From Halieaceae bacterium UBA3479 (GTDB lineage: Bacteria > Pseudomonadota > Gammaproteobacteria > Pseudomonadales > Halieaceae), in assembly GCA_002377985.1 (NCBI GenBank), contig DFQW01000041.1:1-7840 (forward strand): a stretch of DNA of 7,840 bases, given 5' to 3'. The notes beneath the pieces were generated by a model. The model searched no databases and had not been told where the DNA came from. It saw only the letters and a list, made by a program, of their open reading frames with translations. Below are positions 6,440 to 7,840 of the stretch, piece after piece; position 1 is the first letter of the stretch; every line of letters begins with the position of its first letter. Position numbers and translations under genes: made by a program.

Positions 6440-7840
6440 ATGGGGGCAGATGAAAAATTACGGCAAGCCGTGTCGAAGGACGCTGTGCTTGCCGAAGCGC
6501 TGTTGGTGCACGAACCTGATGCTCGCGTTTTGTCGCGAGCTAAAGAGGTCCGCGACCGCTATTACGGGTCCACCATTACGTATAGCCCCAAGGTCTTCAT
6601 TCCGCTGACGCAGTTGTGCCGCGATGTCTGTCACTACTGCACTTTTGCCAAGACACCGTCTCAACTCGATGCGCTTTATATCAAAGCGGATGCGGTATTA
6701 GAAACGGTTACCCTCGGGGCGCAGGCCGGTTGTCGCGAGGTCTTGCTGACCCTGGGCGAGAAACCCGAGCTGCGCTACAAGGCGGCTCGCGAGTGGCTTC
6801 TAGCCGCCGGATTCGACAGCACGGTTGATTATGTAGCCCACGTTGCCCAGCGCATCTTGAACGAGACGGGGCTGCTGCCCCATATCAATGCGGGCACGCT
6901 GTCTCGGGGGGAGCTTATTAAACTGCGTGGCGTGTCGGCCTCGATGGGCCTCATGTTGGAGAGCGGCGCCGCGCGGCTCTGTGAGCGGGGCGGACCGCAT
7001 TTTGGGTCTCCCGACAAGCGCCCCTTTAGGCGATGGTTGACGTTAGCACGCGCGGGTGTGCTCAAGATTCCCATGACCACTGGTCTGTTGGTCGGCATCG
7101 GCGAGACGCGCACTGAGCGCTTGCGCGACTTGCAGAATATTTGCCGGCTACATGAGCGCTACGGGCATATTCAGGAAGTGATCATTCAGAACTTCTGCGC
7201 CAAGCCAGATACGCTGATGGCCGACTCGGAAAGCGCCGATCTCTCGGAGTTGCTTTGGACGATTGCGCAGGCCCGGTCGATTTTGCCGGTAGACATTAGC
7301 GTGCAGGCGCCCCCGAATTTGAGTCCGGGCTTCCTCGGGCGATTGATCGACGCAGGGATCAACGACTGGGGCGGCGTGTCGCCGCTCACGCCGGACTACG
7401 TGAATCCTGAAGCTCCGTGGCCGAGCTTGTCAGCGCTGCGTAACGCAACCGCGGCTTGCGGCAAGCATTTAGTGCCGCGACTGACGGTGTATCCGCGTTT
7501 TGCGTCGGATCCGGCTTGGATCGATGCCTCGGTCAGACCGCGAGTGCTGGAGTTGTCGGATGCAAGCGGATGGTCGCGAGAAGATCAATGGCGCGCGGGT
7601 TCCTCCGATACGGCACCCGAGCACTACAGTGTCACCGCCGGGCCTCTCACGCCTGCGGTTCGTGAGGCACTGGATGCCTGCCTAAGGGGGGAGTTAATCG
7701 ACGCCCCCGCAATGCTCGCCCTGTTTAGCGCTCGCGATGCCGATTTCGAAGCGGTGTGTGAAGCGGCAGATGCCCTGCGGCGGCAACACGTTGGCGATAC
7801 GGTGACCTATGTCGTTAATCGCAACATCAACTACACCAAT
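6440..7840 (+). CDS. fbiC: FO synthase, CofG-CofH fusion type (3' end outside window)
   Basis: This reading frame is open for 467 codons to the last base and needs the sequence beyond to end. It makes FO (7,8-didemethyl-8-hydroxy-5-deazariboflavin) with two radical SAM halves. The first, CofG, holds the CX3CX2C iron-sulfur motif CRDVCHYC (C60, C64, C67). It is followed by LLTLGEKPE (102-110), LPHINAGTLSRGE (146-158), SASMGLMLES (166-175) and GIGET further on. After about residue 400 a helical linker leads into VTYVVNRNINYTN at the window end. In fused FO synthases this immediately precedes the CX3CX2C of the CofH half, so a fusion of roughly 780-860 residues is expected. ATG 6440 is the first start after an in-frame TAG (6425-6427), although its ribosome site is poor. 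Whether CofH is intact cannot be seen. Confidence 0.93.
   Translation, partial: MGADEKLRQAVSKDAVLAEALLVHEPDARVLSRAKEVRDRYYGSTITYSPKVFIPLTQLCRDVCHYCTFAKTPSQLDALYIKADAVLETVTLGAQAGCREVLLTLGEKPELRYKAAREWLLAAGFDSTVDYVAHVAQRILNETGLLPHINAGTLSRGELIKLRGVSASMGLMLESGAARLCERGGPHFGSPDKRPFRRWLTLARAGVLKIPMTTGLLVGIGETRTERLRDLQNICRLHERYGHIQEVIIQNFCAKPDTLMADSESADLSELLWTIAQARSILPVDISVQAPPNLSPGFLGRLIDAGINDWGGVSPLTPDYVNPEAPWPSLSALRNATAACGKHLVPRLTVYPRFASDPAWIDASVRPRVLELSDASGWSREDQWRAGSSDTAPEHYSVTAGPLTPAVREALDACLRGELIDAPAMLALFSARDADFEAVCEAADALRRQHVGDTVTYVVNRNINYTN

Noticed and set aside
6306..6608. Plus-strand frame of 100 residues spanning the gap and the start of fbiC
   Set aside because: It overlaps the true fbiC frame out of phase, and its product has no recognisable features. 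The fbiC frame carries the CX3CX2C motif.

Overview
The window carries most of a coenzyme F420 biosynthesis operon from a moderately GC-rich proteobacterium. I favour a marine-type gammaproteobacterium, but this rests only on protein flavour and gene company and is an inference. There are seven genes, two of them cut by the window edges. I see no RNA gene, CRISPR array, insertion sequence or clear Rho-independent terminator.

Layout. At the left edge (minus strand, 1-300) lies the N-terminal 100 residues of a short-chain dehydrogenase/reductase. It is transcribed away from a DHH-family phosphoesterase (plus, 400-1359). That gene ends four bases from the stop codon of a type I Baeyer-Villiger flavin monooxygenase (minus, 1364-2986), so the two converge. 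The monooxygenase is in turn divergent from the F420 operon across a 216 bp control region (2987-3202). This region holds a strong sigma70-like promoter for the monooxygenase and a 6-7-6 inverted repeat that looks like a repressor operator.

The plus-strand operon is npdG (F420H2:NADP+ oxidoreductase, 3203-3880), cofE (F420-0:glutamate ligase, 3886-4653), cofD (lactyl-phospho-group transferase, 4650-5636), cofC (nucleotidyltransferase, 5626-6276) and, after a 163 bp gap, a CofG-CofH type FO synthase (fbiC, 6440 to beyond 7840). The first four genes are tightly coupled (5 bp gap, 4 bp overlap, 11 bp overlap), and cofE, cofD and cofC use GTG, TTG and GTG starts. The FO synthase has no stop codon in the window. 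It contains the whole CofG half and breaks off as the CofH half begins.

How they work together. FbiC makes the deazaflavin FO from tyrosine and the 5-amino-6-ribitylaminouracil of riboflavin synthesis. CofC activates a three-carbon phospho-acid with GTP, and CofD transfers it to FO to give F420-0 or a relative. CofE adds the glutamate tail. NpdG exchanges hydride between F420 and NADP. The neighbouring NADPH-dependent monooxygenase may share regulation with the pathway. The identity of the three-carbon unit (2-phospholactate, phosphoenolpyruvate or 3-phosphoglycerate) is open, because no FbiB-type reductase domain is attached to CofE.
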